Source: CAVWNR01 sp963756525
GTDB taxonomy: Bacteria > Actinomycetota > Actinomycetes > Mycobacteriales > Jatrophihabitantaceae
Direction: 5' to 3'
Assembly: GCA_963756525.1 (NCBI GenBank)
Contig: CAVWNR010000006.1
Coordinates: forward strand, 1-64,000
Length of the DNA stretch: 64,000 nucleotides
Positions 26,064-34,512 of the stretch are shown here, piece by piece (position 1 is the first letter of the stretch; every line of letters starts with the position of its first letter). The translations under genes were made by a program, and so were the position numbers. The notes beneath the pieces are model-generated. The model searched no databases, was not told the DNA's origin, and saw only the letters and a program-made list of their open reading frames with translations.

Positions 26064-27356
26064 TCAGATAGAGCCAATTGCGCCCTGGAAGGTGCTGGCA
26101 GTGTGGGGGTCAGGGGTTCGAGTCCCCTCAGCTCCACCCGCTTCTAAAGGGCTAGAGGCCTCCGCAAGATCATCCGGATTGGCCTGGTTGCCAATTTGGT
26201 GGCCAACGGGTTCTGCTGCGAGTAGGACGGCGCCCATCCGGTCGGCCGCCTCACGGGCCAGCGCGGGCATGACATGCGAGTAGATGTCCATCGTGGTCCG
26301 CATCTGCGAATGGCCCAGCAACTCCATCACCACACGAGGGTGAACGCCCTCGGACAGCAGCAGCGTCGCCGCGGTGTGCCGGCCGTCGTGCAGCGGGACG
26401 TGGCGCACGCCGGCGCGCTGCAGCAGTGCACACCAGTCGTCGTAGTCGGCCTTCTTGTCGATCGGCCGGCCGTTCGCCTGGGCGAAAACCAAGTCCTCGT
26501 CGTGCCACTCGTCGGCGACCAGCATCCGCTCGCCGGTCTGGATTCGCTTGTGTTCATGGAGGGCGGCGATCAGCGGCAGGGGCAGAGCGAGCCGTCGTTC
26601 GCTCTTCTTCGTCTTGGGTCCCTCGTACACGAGCCCCTTGCCTTTGACGCGGTGGATCGTCCGCTGGATCGACAGCGTGCCGGCCAGCAGGTCAATGTCC
26701 TTCCACTGCAGCGCCAGCGCTTCGGACTGCCGCAGGCCGAGCGCCAAGGCGACCGTCCACCGTGCGGCGTTCCGCGTGCCGGCCGCAGCGGCGAGCACGG
26801 CTCGTGCCTCGTGCAAATCCAGCGCGGTTGCGTCGTCGCTGACGCGCTGGGCTGGTGGATCAACAAGCGTGGCGACATTGCGGTGGATACAGCCGCGCTG
26901 CATCGCGACTTTGAGCGCGCGGGAGATGACGCGGTGGACGCGAAGTACGGTCGCGGAGGACAGCCCGTTGCTGATCAGGTCGGTGTAGAAGCGCTCCAAG
27001 TGCTCGGGCTGCAGCTTGTCGAGCCGGTGCCGGCCGATGCCCGGCGCAATGTGGTTGCGGATCATCGACTCGTAGCTTTCCAGCGTCCGCGGGCGTACGC
27101 GGCGGACCGCGATGTTGGCCAGCCAATGTTCCAACCACTGCTGGACCGAGTCGGAGCGCACGGCGCCGACGCCGCCGGTCTCCCGCCTAACCTCCAGGTC
27201 GCGGATCTTGGCGGCCACGTCGGCGCGGCTGCGGCCGGTGCGGTGGCGGCGGTCACGCCGGCCGTCGGCCCTGGCGCCGACGGTGATGTAGCCGTGCCAG
27301 CGGCCATCCCTGTCCTGGTAGATCGTCGGCTCGCCTGCCGAAGCCCGCTTGCCCAT
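26064..27356 (-). CDS. int: Tyrosine integrase of element 2
   Basis: 430 residues. It has an N-terminal arm-binding domain (PTIYQDRDGRWHGYITVG), an SAM-like core-binding domain (WLEHWLANIAVRRVRPRTLESYESMIRNHI) and a catalytic domain with Arg (LALGLRQSEALALQW), HDGRHTAATLL, GHSQMRTTMDIYSHV. The gene runs into att site 2: its last residues GGAEGTRTPDPHTAS are the antisense of the tRNA core, and the final TFQGAIGSI comes from element 1. The C-terminal tail must therefore change on excision. It probably drives integration of element 2 at tRNA-Ala. Confidence 0.93.
   Translation of the reverse strand: MGKRASAGEPTIYQDRDGRWHGYITVGARADGRRDRRHRTGRSRADVAAKIRDLEVRRETGGVGAVRSDSVQQWLEHWLANIAVRRVRPRTLESYESMIRNHIAPGIGRHRLDKLQPEHLERFYTDLISNGLSSATVLRVHRVISRALKVAMQRGCIHRNVATLVDPPAQRVSDDATALDLHEARAVLAAAAGTRNAARWTVALALGLRQSEALALQWKDIDLLAGTLSIQRTIHRVKGKGLVYEGPKTKKSERRLALPLPLIAALHEHKRIQTGERMLVADEWHDEDLVFAQANGRPIDKKADYDDWCALLQRAGVRHVPLHDGRHTAATLLLSEGVHPRVVMELLGHSQMRTTMDIYSHVMPALAREAADRMGAVLLAAEPVGHQIGNQANPDDLAEASSPLEAGGAEGTRTPDPHTASTFQGAIGSI
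26095..26139 (+). other. Attachment site 2 (junction of elements 1 and 2)
   Basis: Exact copy of the 45-bp core at 15706-15750, with only the tRNA 3' part present. It separates the two tandem elements. Confidence 0.92.
26185..26209 (+). repeat. Candidate arm-type site, left end of element 2
   Basis: A paired GGTTGCCA...GGTGGCCA motif. It matches 20 of 25 bases of a sequence at the right end (42542-42566) in the same orientation. It lies inside the integrase coding region. Confidence 0.5.
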
Positions 27357-27395
27357 GCCGTCGCCTCCCTTCGCTACCGGAGATCATCCATCGCG

Positions 27396-27731
27396 CTACG
27401 ACGCGATAACCGGAGCGTCGGCATCGCCCCGAGCGGTAGCGAGGCCGAACAGGCCGTCCTGGGTCGTGGCTGTTCGCCGCTGTCCGCGTCGGACCGGCTG
27501 GTTGTTGCGTTGGCGCCCGTCCCCGCTGGTGCGGTGCGACGCGTCCAGACGCTCCACATATCGGTCTACCTCGCAGCAGGTAAACCGGGCACTGCGACCG
27601 ATGTGTACCTCGTGCAGCGCGCCCTGCTTGACCAGCTGATACACGGTGGTGCGCCCGATGTTGAGTAGCCGAGCAGCCTGCGCGACTGTGAGCAGCCGAT
27701 GCTGATGCGCGGGGTGATCGTGCTCCGTCAT
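27396..27731 (-). CDS. Excisionase-family HTH protein
   Basis: 111 residues from ATG 27731 (MTEHDHPAHQHRLLTVAQAARLLNIGRTTVYQLVKQGALHEVHIGRSARFTCCEVDRYVERL). The helix-turn-helix is the common excisionase type (helix17 family). The C-terminal 50 residues are low-complexity. It lies 40 bp upstream of the integrase on the same strand and is likely its directionality factor. A start at 27764 would add 11 residues. Confidence 0.85.
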   Translation of the reverse strand: MTEHDHPAHQHRLLTVAQAARLLNIGRTTVYQLVKQGALHEVHIGRSARFTCCEVDRYVERLDASHRTSGDGRQRNNQPVRRGQRRTATTQDGLFGLATARGDADAPVIAS

Positions 27732-27844
27732 GGTCTGCTCCGCTCCGGTGGAGTTCGCTGTCACGACTTCTAGGTCCCGATGAGAGGCCGTTCGTGCATG
27801 TCACCATGACCGCGCTTCTCAGGGAATTGCCAGGCGGCGATCGG

Positions 27845-28333
27845 TCATCGGACATCGAAGGTCCTCGACCGCACCCACTCCCGCCGGTCGACCGCCGCGA
27901 CGAGCGCGTTAAGTGAGTCGAGCAGCCCTGGCATGTCGCGGTCGTAGATCTCGCCAGCGTCAAGTTGGCGGCCCAACTCCCGCAACAGCTGATACCAATC
28001 ACCGTGACGAGGCGTGGGGCCAGGCACCGGCCTCTCGACCACCCGCACCGCTGCCAATCCGGACTCCGCCGCGCGCTTCTGCTCCCAGGCACGCTGGCGG
28101 CAGCCGGCGGAGCACCACGTCGGGATTCGGCCGCGCGCCTTGACTGCGATGGGACCGCCGCACCAGCCGCACGCGGCTGCCGAGGCGCGTCGTACCGAAG
28201 CCGGCGTGCCCGGCTCGGCTGGCGAGTTCGAGGCTGGCCGCGCCACCGGCGCGGGCTCTGCCTGGGCCGCGGCGCGCCGCGCCGCGCGCTCGCGAATGAG
28301 CTGAGCGTCGAGCTTGTAGCGACGTCTTGTCAC
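27845..28333 (-). CDS. Zinc-ribbon protein of unknown function
   Basis: 162 residues with a Cys4 cluster C-x2-C...C-x3-C (CGWCGGPIAVKARGRIPTWC then SAGCRQRAWEQ), a small zinc ribbon seen in accessory proteins of actinobacterial integrative elements. The N-terminus is basic (MTRRRYKLDAQLIRERAARR), the C-terminus helical (WYQLLRELGRQLDAGEIYDRDMPGLLDSLNALV). Possibly a nucleic-acid binding accessory of the element. Confidence 0.65.
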   Translation of the reverse strand: MTRRRYKLDAQLIRERAARRAAAQAEPAPVARPASNSPAEPGTPASVRRASAAACGWCGGPIAVKARGRIPTWCSAGCRQRAWEQKRAAESGLAAVRVVERPVPGPTPRHGDWYQLLRELGRQLDAGEIYDRDMPGLLDSLNALVAAVDRREWVRSRTFDVR

Positions 28334-28475
28334 GGCAGAACTTTATCATCACGACGAAATATTATCGGCCGGAGTGCAAGAGGTGTGGCAGTCCGGTGGG
28401 CCAGATCGATCGCAGCATCAGGCGGTCCAGGACGATCCATAACAGCTGAGGCGCGGCCGTCGATGCGACGTGTGT

Positions 28476-28946
28476 TCAGTCGCTGAAGACAGGGAGCACC
28501 TCGACGAGGCGGGCGGCCATGGCGTGCAGCGTGCGCACGACTTCCGCGTCGGCGTGAATGTCGTCGGCGGTGATGGGGGAGATGTCGTCGTACTCCACCT
28601 GGTTGCGGGTGCGCCGAAGCCGGCCGAACGGTCGGAACGCGTCGTGCGGTGGCGGCTTGGTGAACTGGGCGGCGATGGCTTCCTGGATCGCGTAGTGGCC
28701 GCCCTTGCTCGTCGACCGCACTCCCTGTACTTGAAGGACTGCGGCCAGGCTCTTGCGGGCGGCGTCATAGAGCAGCGTGTAGGCGCCGTCCGGGTCGGCG
28801 TCCGCGACCGCGAGCGCGCTGTCCAGGTGCCTGGCCGCTTGGGCGAGGAAGGCGCTCGCGGCCTCGGTCGACGCGGCGACCCGCTGAAGGTCGCCGCTGG
28901 CGAGCAGCCGCCTGATGGTGTCGACGCCGGTCGGCCAGCTACTCAT
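28476..28946 (-). CDS. HEPN-domain protein
   Basis: 156 residues, all-helical. Features: HLDSALAVADADPDGAYTLLYDAARKSLAAVL, a typical first HEPN helix pair, and the late motif RRTRNQVEYDD, a variant of the HEPN active-site R-x4-6-H box in which His is replaced. HEPN proteins paired with nucleotidyltransferases form toxin-antitoxin or abortive-infection modules; the toxin is often an RNase. The gene overlaps the upstream nucleotidyltransferase gene by 8 bp, so they form one operon. Confidence 0.78.
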   Translation of the reverse strand: MSSWPTGVDTIRRLLASGDLQRVAASTEAASAFLAQAARHLDSALAVADADPDGAYTLLYDAARKSLAAVLQVQGVRSTSKGGHYAIQEAIAAQFTKPPPHDAFRPFGRLRRTRNQVEYDDISPITADDIHADAEVVRTLHAMAARLVEVLPVFSD

Positions 28947-29526
28947 CGTTGCGCTGCAGGTCGAGTTCGACGAGGGGGTTCGCGTGGGCGGTGCGGGTGA
29001 ACGCGTCCTTGGCGTCGCGCCATGCTGGCGGGCTGCGGAAGATCACCTGCGCGTCGTGTCCGATGCCGTTCAACGCTGCGGTGATCGCCTCCGTGGTGTC
29101 GTCGCGGTTGGGGTTGCCGACGACGATCACGTCGATGTCATGCGGGAATGGTCCGGGTTCGCCGTTGTAGCGCGCGGCCCACGAGCCTCCGATGAAGGCA
29201 TGCTCGATGCGCTCCTGCCCGCGTAGCGCCTCCTCCAACACGATCTTGGGACCGTAGCCGAGAAGCAGTAGGTTGGTCAGGGCGGGGACCAGGTCGGACT
29301 CGCCCGCTCGCAGCAGCCGGCTGCGGCCGACGCGCCGATCGACGAGTATCCCGGCATGAACCAGTCGCTCGACCTCGGCGTGCAGATTGCCAGGATCGGC
29401 GCCGATCTCGCGCGCCAGTTCGGCGATGGTCGCCTCGCGCCCGGTCTTGAGCAACAGAGCGGCAAGCAGGCGCGCCTGCGTCTCGCTGCGGAGCACCGGC
29501 GCCAGCACGGACGCCTGTCGTGTCAT
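28939..29526 (-). CDS. Winged-HTH protein fused to a minimal nucleotidyltransferase (MNT)
   Basis: 195 residues. The N-terminus is an ArsR/MarR-like winged helix (SETQARLLAALLLKTGREATIAELAREIGADPGNLHAEVERLVHAGILVDRRVGRSR). The C-terminus is a nucleotidyltransferase domain with GGSWAARY and the two-Asp motif DIDVIVVG. In HEPN/MNT modules the MNT protein neutralises the HEPN toxin, by AMPylation in the HepT/MntA case; here the fused HTH may also repress transcription. It is divergent from the BREX operon across a 277-bp gap. Confidence 0.82.
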   Translation of the reverse strand: MTRQASVLAPVLRSETQARLLAALLLKTGREATIAELAREIGADPGNLHAEVERLVHAGILVDRRVGRSRLLRAGESDLVPALTNLLLLGYGPKIVLEEALRGQERIEHAFIGGSWAARYNGEPGPFPHDIDVIVVGNPNRDDTTEAITAALNGIGHDAQVIFRSPPAWRDAKDAFTRTAHANPLVELDLQRNDE

Positions 29527-29803
29527 TCACGCACGATATCAGGTGCGCATGACAATCTTTGATGCTTTCATGGATCAACGGCTCGAAGTCGTAGGACGGC
29601 GAAGACGATGCCCCGCTCACTGTGGGGGTCGGCTCTGGAAGCTCTAGGCCGCCGAGATCGACAAAGGGTCCGCAGCGGCGGAGCGGCACGGGAGCCACGC
29701 GATAGCGAGGAAGGCGACACTTGATCATCGCTCCACTCGATGCCCCAACTGTCGGAGGGCCGACGTATCCTGATGAGCTTGTCGATTTCCAGAGGGCTGT
29801 CCC

Positions 29804-30421
29804 GTGAGCAGCGAGCTGGCCGCAGCGCCGCGCTATGCGCTGTCGTTCACGAGCGGTGCCCTGCTCGCCCGCGAGTCCGTCGTCGCTGTCCCCCTCTACC
29901 AGGAGACCCGTGACTGGGCGGCGGTGCGCGACCTGATTGGTAAGGACAACCTCCTCCAGGCGCGCACCGTGTCGTCGGGCCTCCGGTTGGCACGAGAGGT
30001 CGTTCAGCGGCTCGCGGTGCTCACGGACGACGAGTTGGACCTGCTCGTGGACGCGAGCGCCACGGAGCGCGGTCACCTCATGTGGGCTGCGGCGTGCCGC
30101 CGCTATGCCTTCATTGGGGAGTTCGCCGAGGAGGTCGTGCGTGAACGCTTCCTTCTGCTCATGCCGACGTTGACGTACGACGAGTTCGACGGGTTCGTGC
30201 GCGGCAAAGGGCTGTGGCACCCGGAGCCGGAGGAATTGAAGGAGTCGACGCTGAAGAAGCTCCGCGCGGTGGTCTTCCGGATGCTCGTCGAGGCAGGTCT
30301 GCTCACCGACAAGGGCGACATCGTCCCTGCGGTCCTCTCGGGACGCCTGGTGGATGCCTTTGATGCGCGCGAGCCGAGCGACCTCCGGTTCTTCCCGACG
30401 ACCCAAGGCGGCGCACGATGA
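29804..30421 (+). CDS. brxA: BrxA (DUF1819) of type 1 BREX
   Basis: 205 residues: LSFTSGALLARESVVAVPLYQET, then LASGLRLAREVVQRLAVLTDDE-like and WAAACRRYAFIGEFAEEVVRERFL, matching the BrxA/DUF1819 family of small DNA-binding proteins structurally related to NusB. First gene of the BREX operon; its stop overlaps brxB by 4 bp. GTG start at 29804. No BrxR-type regulator is seen upstream. Confidence 0.92.
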   Translation: MSSELAAAPRYALSFTSGALLARESVVAVPLYQETRDWAAVRDLIGKDNLLQARTVSSGLRLAREVVQRLAVLTDDELDLLVDASATERGHLMWAAACRRYAFIGEFAEEVVRERFLLLMPTLTYDEFDGFVRGKGLWHPEPEELKESTLKKLRAVVFRMLVEAGLLTDKGDIVPAVLSGRLVDAFDAREPSDLRFFPTTQGGAR

Positions 30422-31020
30422 CACCGGGCGAACTGACACGGCAGGAAGAGCACCTGTTCGCGGTGCTCAGCGGCAAGCGGTTCCTCAACATGGAGGGCCT
30501 CAGCAACGAGGTGCCGTTTTTCATCTACCCCTACGCGCCCGAGCACGCGCTTGAGGTGGCGAAGGCGAAGAAGCGGATCAAGACTCGGCTGGCGACCGAG
30601 AAGGGCATCCAGGTCCGCGAGGTCAACCTCTACGACCTGTCGGTGGAGATACTCAAGGAGCGCGGCGACTGGGAGGAAGTCCTGGAGGTCGAGCCGACGG
30701 TCGACAAGGCCGGGTTCACCGAAGTGCTGCGTTCGATGCTCAACCCGCAGCAGCACCTGGCGCCGGCGATCGCCGCGAAGATCGCCGACAGCAGGTTCGA
30801 CATCTTCTTCCTCACCGGCATCGGTGAGGTCTTCCCGTACATCCGGTCGCACAACGTGCTGAACAACCTCCAGAGCGTGGTGACCCGCAAGCCGATGCTC
30901 ATGTTCTTCCCTGGCCGATACGAGCAGTCGGACACGCTGGGGTCGTCCCTCGTGCTGTTCGGTCGGTTGAAGGACGACCAGTACTACCGCGCCAAGAACA
31001 TCCTGGAACAGGAACCGTGA
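30418..31020 (+). CDS. brxB: BrxB (DUF1788) of type 1 BREX
   Basis: 200 residues of the DUF1788 family (RFLNMEGLSNEVPFFIYPYAPE, ...FFLTGIGEVFPYIRSHNVLNNL, PMLMFFPGRYEQSD). BrxB is part of the BREX methylation and defence complex and interacts with PglZ-containing complexes; its biochemical action is unknown. ATG start overlaps the brxA stop (ATGA). Confidence 0.92.
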   Translation: MTPGELTRQEEHLFAVLSGKRFLNMEGLSNEVPFFIYPYAPEHALEVAKAKKRIKTRLATEKGIQVREVNLYDLSVEILKERGDWEEVLEVEPTVDKAGFTEVLRSMLNPQQHLAPAIAAKIADSRFDIFFLTGIGEVFPYIRSHNVLNNLQSVVTRKPMLMFFPGRYEQSDTLGSSLVLFGRLKDDQYYRAKNILEQEP

Positions 31021-34000
31021 CCGTCATGCAGCTACAAGAGATCTTTGCCAAGGACGTCCAGCGCCCGATCGAAGGCGTTGTCAAGGCCGACGACGTCAGG
31101 AACCTGGGCACAGAGGTCGACGAGTACGTCCTCACCAACGAGGCCGCCAAGGGCCTCGAACAGCTCCTGGAGGCGTACACCAACTACACCAACGCCAACG
31201 GCGTGTGGATCTCGGGCTTCTTCGGCTCCGGTAAGTCGCACTTGCTCAAGATGCTCGCCCACCTGCTCGGCGACGTGGAGGGTCAGGACTTCCCGCGTGA
31301 TCAGGTCTCCGAGACCTTCCGCGCCAAAGCCGAGGGCGCGTTCCTGCCCGCGCTGATCGCCAAGGCCGACCGGATTCCGGCGAGGAGCCTGCTGTTCAAC
31401 ATCGACCAGAAGGCCCCGCTCATCAGCAAGGACCAGGCCGATGCGCTGCTGCGCGTGTTCGTGCACGTCTTCGACGAGTCCCGCGGCTACTACGGCGACC
31501 AGGGCTTCATCGCCCGGTTCGAGCACCAGCTCGACGAGGAGGGCCAACTCGACGCGTTCAAGGCCGCGTTCCAGACGATCTCTGGCCGCGACTGGGAGGA
31601 GCGCCGCCCGAGCTTCGGCCTGCCGACCGTCCGCAAGCAGGTCAACGAGGCATATGCGCAGGTGGCCGGCATCGACGCCGCGAGCGCGCCGGACATCCTC
31701 AAGACCTATCAGGACACCTACTCGGTCTCGATCGAGGACTTCGCCGGTGAGGTGAAGGCGTGGCTGGACAAGCAGCCGAAGGACTTCCGGCTGAACTTCT
31801 TCGTCGATGAGGTGGGCCAGTTCATCGGGAACAACACCCACCTGATGCTGAACCTCCAGACCATCGCCGAGTCGCTGAACACCAAGTGCCAGGGACGCGC
31901 GTGGATCTTCGTGACCTCGCAGGAGGACATGGATCGCGTCATCGGCGATCGCACCAAACAGCAGGGCAACGACTTCTCGAAGATCCAGTCGCGCTTCAAG
32001 ACCCGCGTGAAGCTCACCAGCGCCGACGTCGAAGAAGTCATCAGCAAGCGCCTGCTCGAGAAGAACGACGCTGGTGCTGCCGCCCTGAGTGGCGTCTACG
32101 CGGCCGAGTCGGCGAACTTCAAGACCCTGTTCGACTTTGTCGACGGCGCGAAGACGTATCGGAACTACACGACCGAGGACCAGTTCGTCGGCACCTACCC
32201 GTTCGTGAACTACCAGTTCCCGCTCTTCCAGGCCGCCATCGAGGGCATCTCCGACCCAACGTGTTCGAGGGACGCAACAGCTCGGTCGGCGAGCGTTCGA
32301 TGCTCGGCGTCGTGCAGCAGGTCGCCAAGGACATCGGTGACGTGCAGGTCGGCCAGCTCGCCACGTTCGACAGCATGTTCGCGGGCATCCGTTCGTCGTT
32401 GAAGTCGGCGGCGCAGCGCTCGATCGACGTCGCCGAGCGCAACCTCGACAACCCGCTCGCCGTGCGGCTGCTTAAGGCTCTGTTCCTGGTCAAGTACGTC
32501 GACGGCTTCCGCGCGACCGCCCGCAACCTCACGGTGCTGGTGTACGACCGCTTTGGCCTCGACCTGCCCGCGCTGGCCAAGCAGGTGCAGGAGGCGCTGA
32601 CGCTGCTGGAGACGCAGACCTACATCCAGCGCAACGGCAACACCTACGAGTACCTGACCGATCTTGAGCAGGACATGGAGAAGGAGATCAAGGCCGTCGA
32701 CATCGACGCCTCCGAACTCTCCGCCCGGCTCAACAAGATCCTGTCGGGAGACGTGATCAAGACCTCGAAGCTGAAATACGCGAAGAACGGCCAGGACTTC
32801 GCCTTCGGCTACAAGCTCACGACCAGGTCTTCGGCCAGCAGCGCGAACTCTCGCTGCACTTCATCACCCCGGAGTACCCCTACTCGCCCGAGGAGACCCG
32901 CATGCACAGTGCGGGCAAGGACGAGCTGCTCGTGATCATGCAGCCCGACGACCGCGTGTCGGCCGACCTGCGGTTGCTGATCAAGACCGAGAAGTACACC
33001 AAGCGCAAGCAGACCAGTTCTCTGTCGGCCGACGAGGACCGCATCTTGCGCTCCAAGGCCGCGCAGAACGTCGAGCGCGAGAAGGAACTCGTCGAGCGCA
33101 TCAAGCGCGCCGTCGGCAGCGCGCAGCTCGTGATCAATGCGGCCGACGTGTCCTCGTCGTCGCAGGACCCGCTCACTCGGGTGACCGACGGCTTCCAGGA
33201 CCTCATCGCCCGCACCTACACGCAGCTCAGCCTGCTCGGTGGCGTGGCCTACAGCGAGCAGCAGGTTGCCGGTGCGGCCAACCCCGATCACGGCGGCATG
33301 TTCGACGCAACCGGCTTTTCGAAGCTCGCCGTCCCCGGCGACGAGGTGCTCTCGCACGTCCTGCGCCGCGAGCGGCTTGGTGAGCAGGTCACGGTCAAGG
33401 CGCTCGTTGACACGTTTGGCGCAAAGCCGTACGGCTGGGATCTCGCTTCGATCGAGGTCGTGATCGCCCACCTCGTCGGTGCTGCGAAGGTGATGCTGTC
33501 GGTGGACGGCAACACGCTCAAGCGCAGTGAAGTCGCCGCGATTCTGCGGAACACGCAGAAGCACCCGCACGTCGTGGTCGCGCGGCAGAAGAGCTTCGAC
33601 GACCGCAAGGTCGCTGCCTTCCGCAGCTTCTGCGTCGACTTCTTCAGCGACCCGGCCGTGACCAAGGACCCGCTGGAGCTGGCGCACTACGGCGGCGAGA
33701 AGGTGCGGGCCAAGCTCGATGAACTCAAGGCCCGGGTCAGCGGATCGAAGTACCCCTTCGTGGCCCAACTCGACGCTCCGATCGCCCTGCTGGAACAGGT
33801 CGTCGGCAAGCCCGACGAGTGGTACCTGACCGAATTCGCCCTCGCCGACGAGCTGCTGGAAGCCAAGGACGACGTCATCGACCCGATCCAGGCGTTCCTC
33901 AACGGCAACCAGCGCACCATCTACGACGACGCCGCGAAGCTGCTGCGCGGCAACGCGAGCAACCTGGCCTACCTGCCCCACGCCAGTGACACAGACGTCA

Positions 34001-34512
34001 CCCGTCTGCTGGCCGACCCTCAGGCGTTCCGCGGCAACAAGATGACCCAGCTCAAGCAGGCAGCCGACGCGCTCAGCGGCCAGATCGCCGACGCCGTCAA
34101 GGCCAATCAGGCCGAAGCCGTGGCCGAGATCGCGGCGCGTCGCGACGCCCTCCTGGGCAGTGCCATCTACGGCGGAGCGACCGACGAAGCACAGGCAGAT
34201 GCCATGGCGCAGATCGATGCCCTAATCGCTCGAATCGAGTCCGAGCAACAGATCGCCGTCATCCGCGAGCTGGCCAACGGATTCGAGGAGACCGGATACC
34301 CCGCCGTCCTCGACCTGCTCGCCGCCGCGCCACGCGAGACCGACCCAGATGAGCCGCGCCCACCGGTCAAGCAGACCGTCTCCATCAAGACGATCACCAC
34401 GCAAGGCGTCGTCGGGCCTCTTGAGACACCCGACGACGTCGATACCTACCTCGCCGCGCTACGCGGCTCCCTCATCCAGGCCCTTGCTGACGGAAAGCGC
34501 ATCGCACTCTGA
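31017..34512 (+). pseudogene. brxC: BrxC ATPase of type 1 BREX, two one-base frameshifts
   Basis: About 1165 residues in three consecutive frames. It starts MQLQEIFAKDVQRPIEGVVKADD (ATG 31026; GTG 31017 also possible), has Walker A GFFGSGKSHLLKML and LNFFVDEVGQFIG as Walker B. Frame change 1 is at 32255-32257 (GACCCAAC; one C too few for D-P-N-V-F-E-G-R). Frame change 2 is at 32819-32820 (CTCACGACC, one base short before D-Q-V-F-G). All parts fit end to end with no other lesion, so the gene is intact except for these two bases. BrxC is the large AAA+ ATPase essential for BREX defence. Confidence 0.88.

Larger units (their letters stand above)
15706..26139. mobile_element. Element 1: mobilizable integrative element in tRNA-Ala
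   Basis: Bounded by 45-bp direct repeats derived from the tRNA 3' part. It carries a tyrosine integrase, an AlpA-like excisionase, a MobF relaxase, two DUF433/DUF5615 loci and decayed DNA. I find no type IV secretion genes or TraB-like translocase, so it is best described as mobilizable rather than self-transmissible. Confidence 0.82.

Noticed and set aside
26095..26139. Second tRNA-Ala gene
   Set aside because: Only the 3' part from the anticodon loop is present; there is no 5' half or D-arm. The same holds for 42680-42724.
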